A stretch of DNA of 64,000 nucleotides from Metallosphaera sedula DSM 5348 (lineage in GTDB: Archaea > Thermoproteota > Thermoprotei_A > Sulfolobales > Sulfolobaceae). The stretch lies in contig NC_009440.1 in NCBI RefSeq assembly GCF_000016605.1, positions 496,001 through 560,000 of the forward strand, written 5' to 3'. The position numbers and the translations under genes were made by a program. The number at the start of each line of letters is the position of its first letter. Positions within the stretch are counted from its first letter, which is position 1. This document shows, in pieces, positions 62,685 to 64,000 of this stretch. A model generated the notes under the pieces. The model was not told where the DNA came from, ran no database searches, and saw only the letters and a program-made list of their open reading frames with translations.

Positions 62685-62818
62685 GACTCTTCCTTGAGTT
62701 GAGTAAAGCTCGCTTGACTTATAAACATAAGGAAAGAGACGAACACCAAGGAGGAGGCTAGGCACTTTCTCAGCAAGACAAAACCACTTTTAACTCAGAA
62801 ACCCTATTTCAATACGCC

Positions 62819-63637
62819 TTGTTTATTGAGGCTCTTGAGGAGGAGGCCAAAAGGATTCGTGACGTGAGGCCAAATGTATCTATCAGCCTTGAGGACGGAG
62901 TAATAACTGGAGCTGGAGATTCCTACGCCTCATGCCTAGCACTAGAAGGTGTATCCAGGGGGAGGTTCAGGTGCGTCGATCCCTATGACCTACTGGAGTG
63001 GGACCCTCCTCACATTCTTGTGATAGTGTCCGTGTCTGGCAGGCCAATCGTTTACCAATGGTTGCTGGAGAAATTTAGCGGAAGAAGCAAGATTTACGTG
63101 GTCACAGCCAACACGGAGTCGCGTATTGCCAACCAGGCCAATGAAGTGGTGGAGATACCTTACACCTCAAAGATACAGCTCCCCGGAACTCTTTCCTTTG
63201 TCTCAACCCTCAAAACCCTGTATGCCCTAGCTGGTATTGACGAAAGGGATGAAAAAGGTGCACCGCTTTCCCTAGGTCATGAACCATTCTTCGTGGGAAG
63301 GGCAGGAAATTACGGAATCGCCTACTTCGCGTCCCTGAAAATGTTTGAAATCTTCGGGGAAGTTAGTAACGCAGAGAGGTTTGAACAATTCCTTCACTCG
63401 CCTATATTCTCCACTGAGAATAGGATGGTAATACTACTCAGTTCAGGAAATGATAGGGAGAAAAGGCTCACAAGTGAAATGAAGAACGTATCCTTAACTG
63501 AGTGTACTACACTACTGTGCAACACTGAATCTGTAATCCTGTCCTTGATCCAGGAGATGAGGGTCAGGAAGTGGGACAGAATCTACTACCTCGAGAACAA
63601 AAATATCTTAAGGACCAGTTCCAACATGATATATTAG
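62819..63637 (+). CDS. SIS-domain protein (sugar isomerase-like)
   Basis: The 272-aa protein has ITGAGDSYASCLALEG, the first SIS loop, then ILVIVSVSGRPIVYQWL, the Ser-rich phosphosugar-binding loop, and VYVVTANTESRIAN-type strand (KIYVVTANTESRIAN). A second, weaker half follows. Bifunctional phosphoglucose/mannose isomerases have this form. TTG 62819 lies ~28 bp after TATA-like cttttaact and is likely leaderless. Confidence 0.78.
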   Translation: MFIEALEEEAKRIRDVRPNVSISLEDGVITGAGDSYASCLALEGVSRGRFRCVDPYDLLEWDPPHILVIVSVSGRPIVYQWLLEKFSGRSKIYVVTANTESRIANQANEVVEIPYTSKIQLPGTLSFVSTLKTLYALAGIDERDEKGAPLSLGHEPFFVGRAGNYGIAYFASLKMFEIFGEVSNAERFEQFLHSPIFSTENRMVILLSSGNDREKRLTSEMKNVSLTECTTLLCNTESVILSLIQEMRVRKWDRIYYLENKNILRTSSNMIY

Positions 63638-63646
63638 GTGCGGAAA

Positions 63647-63889
63647 ATGACCGATGAGGTAGATCTAACAAAACAATCTGGGGGCTGTGGGGCTAACTCG
63701 CCGGCTGTCACCTTGATGAAGTTCTGGCTAGAGACTGGGGGTAATCGGGATATCAAAGTGTTTGCAACACCGGGAGTTCAGGCTGATCAGGTTGACATGT
63801 GGGCCATGGCGATGAGTGACCAAGGGGTTAAGATACTAAAGAAGGACAATGAAGACGGTAAAGTTGTTTACATAATACACTTGCCGTGA
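63647..63889 (+). CDS. TusA/SirA-like small sulfur-carrier protein
   Basis: The 80-aa protein from ATG 63647 has EVDLTKQSGGCGANSPAVTL, a divergent TusA Cys-x4-Pro type motif, then an amphipathic helix, IKVFATPGVQADQVDMWA and VKILKKDNED, matching the beta-alpha-beta order of the TusA fold. If correct, the Cys would carry persulfide sulfur. It follows the SIS gene by 9 bp. Confidence 0.55.
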   Translation: MTDEVDLTKQSGGCGANSPAVTLMKFWLETGGNRDIKVFATPGVQADQVDMWAMAMSDQGVKILKKDNEDGKVVYIIHLP

Positions 63890-63895
63890 TGGTCA

Positions 63896-64000
63896 ATGAA
63901 TTTCCTTAAGCTTGGTGAAGTTGTAGGCATTGCCCTACTTTTCTTCTCTGCCGTGATATACATTTTAGGCGATCCACTTCTCAGACTGATCTCCTATCAG
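63896..64000 (+). CDS. Start of a membrane protein, cut by the window edge
   Basis: From ATG 63896, 35 codons are visible: MNFLKLGEVVGIALLFFSAV begins a membrane segment that continues to the edge. It is 6 bp after the TusA-like gene, so probably the same operon. It may be a component of the sulfur or redox system with TusA, but too little is seen to name it. Confidence 0.5.
   Translation, partial: MNFLKLGEVVGIALLFFSAVIYILGDPLLRLISYQ

Noticed and set aside
1-64000. tRNA genes or integration sites
   Set aside because: Searching by eye for T-loop GTTCRANNC sequences with acceptor-stem pairing found none; a covariance-model scan would be decisive.

Overview
The window looks like chromosomal DNA from a thermoacidophilic crenarchaeon of the order Sulfolobales, most likely Metallosphaera or a close relative. 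Evidence: a Sul7d/Sso7d chromatin protein, a Dpo4-type Y-family polymerase, XPB-Bax1, a GAT-QueC archaeosine enzyme, a SegAB-type segrosome, FoxA/FoxG-like respiratory proteins, STK_08120-like proteins, many leaderless genes behind TATA boxes, and GTG/TTG starts. Base composition, judged by eye and not computed, is in the mid-40s % GC, which is high for Sulfolobus. I found no tRNA, rRNA, CRISPR array or insertion sequence.

Layout. 0-9.9 kb: FAD oxidoreductase (cut by the edge), predicted nucleotidyltransferase, MoaB, an FAD/4Fe-4S fusion protein, a DUF1998 helicase, GAT-QueC, and a TauE/DUF1634 exporter pair. 10-15.2 kb: PhoU-AbrB regulator and a divergent glycolate/lactate dehydrogenase set (glcE against glcD-glcF). 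15.3-18 kb: segA-segB, where segB carries 11 near-perfect 42-bp tandem repeats, followed by an SQR-like flavoprotein; TCTAGA-centred palindromes cluster here. 18-24.5 kb: cobY-like and DUF1614 genes, tandem STK_08120 paralogues in AT-rich DNA, ThiN, PadR, a crotonase and an ABC exporter. 24.7-29.8 kb: FoxG-like polyferredoxin, heme-copper oxidase subunit I, an Rdx protein, and a radical SAM/SPASM enzyme preceded by a 30-codon ORF. 29.9-37.1 kb: divergent LeuRS, a PLD-like membrane protein, M1 aminopeptidase and an NSUN methyltransferase. 37-46.8 kb: NifX-like protein, Sul7d, HAD-Bax1-XPB, UPF0282, CCC1-type transporter, AAA_assoc_C-like protein and APC permease. 47.2-52.1 kb: a cell-surface locus (secreted protein, membrane-anchored winged-helix protein, 47-aa membrane protein, large repeated surface protein) and an MscS channel. 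52.3-64 kb: HipA-like kinase, Nudix, TIP49/RuvB-like ATPase, a C/D box sRNA candidate fused to the 5' end of a PfkB gene, Dpo4, RtcA, glutamine synthetase-like plus alcohol dehydrogenase-like pair, Trm5/TYW2-like methyltransferase, a degenerate amidohydrolase, SIS protein and a TusA-like protein.

The observations most worth following are the repeat-expanded SegB with its surrounding palindromes, the C/D box sRNA sitting where the PfkB start codon should be, the small ORF coupled to the radical SAM enzyme, and the surface locus with an outside-in winged-helix protein next to a surface protein that has just undergone internal gene conversion.
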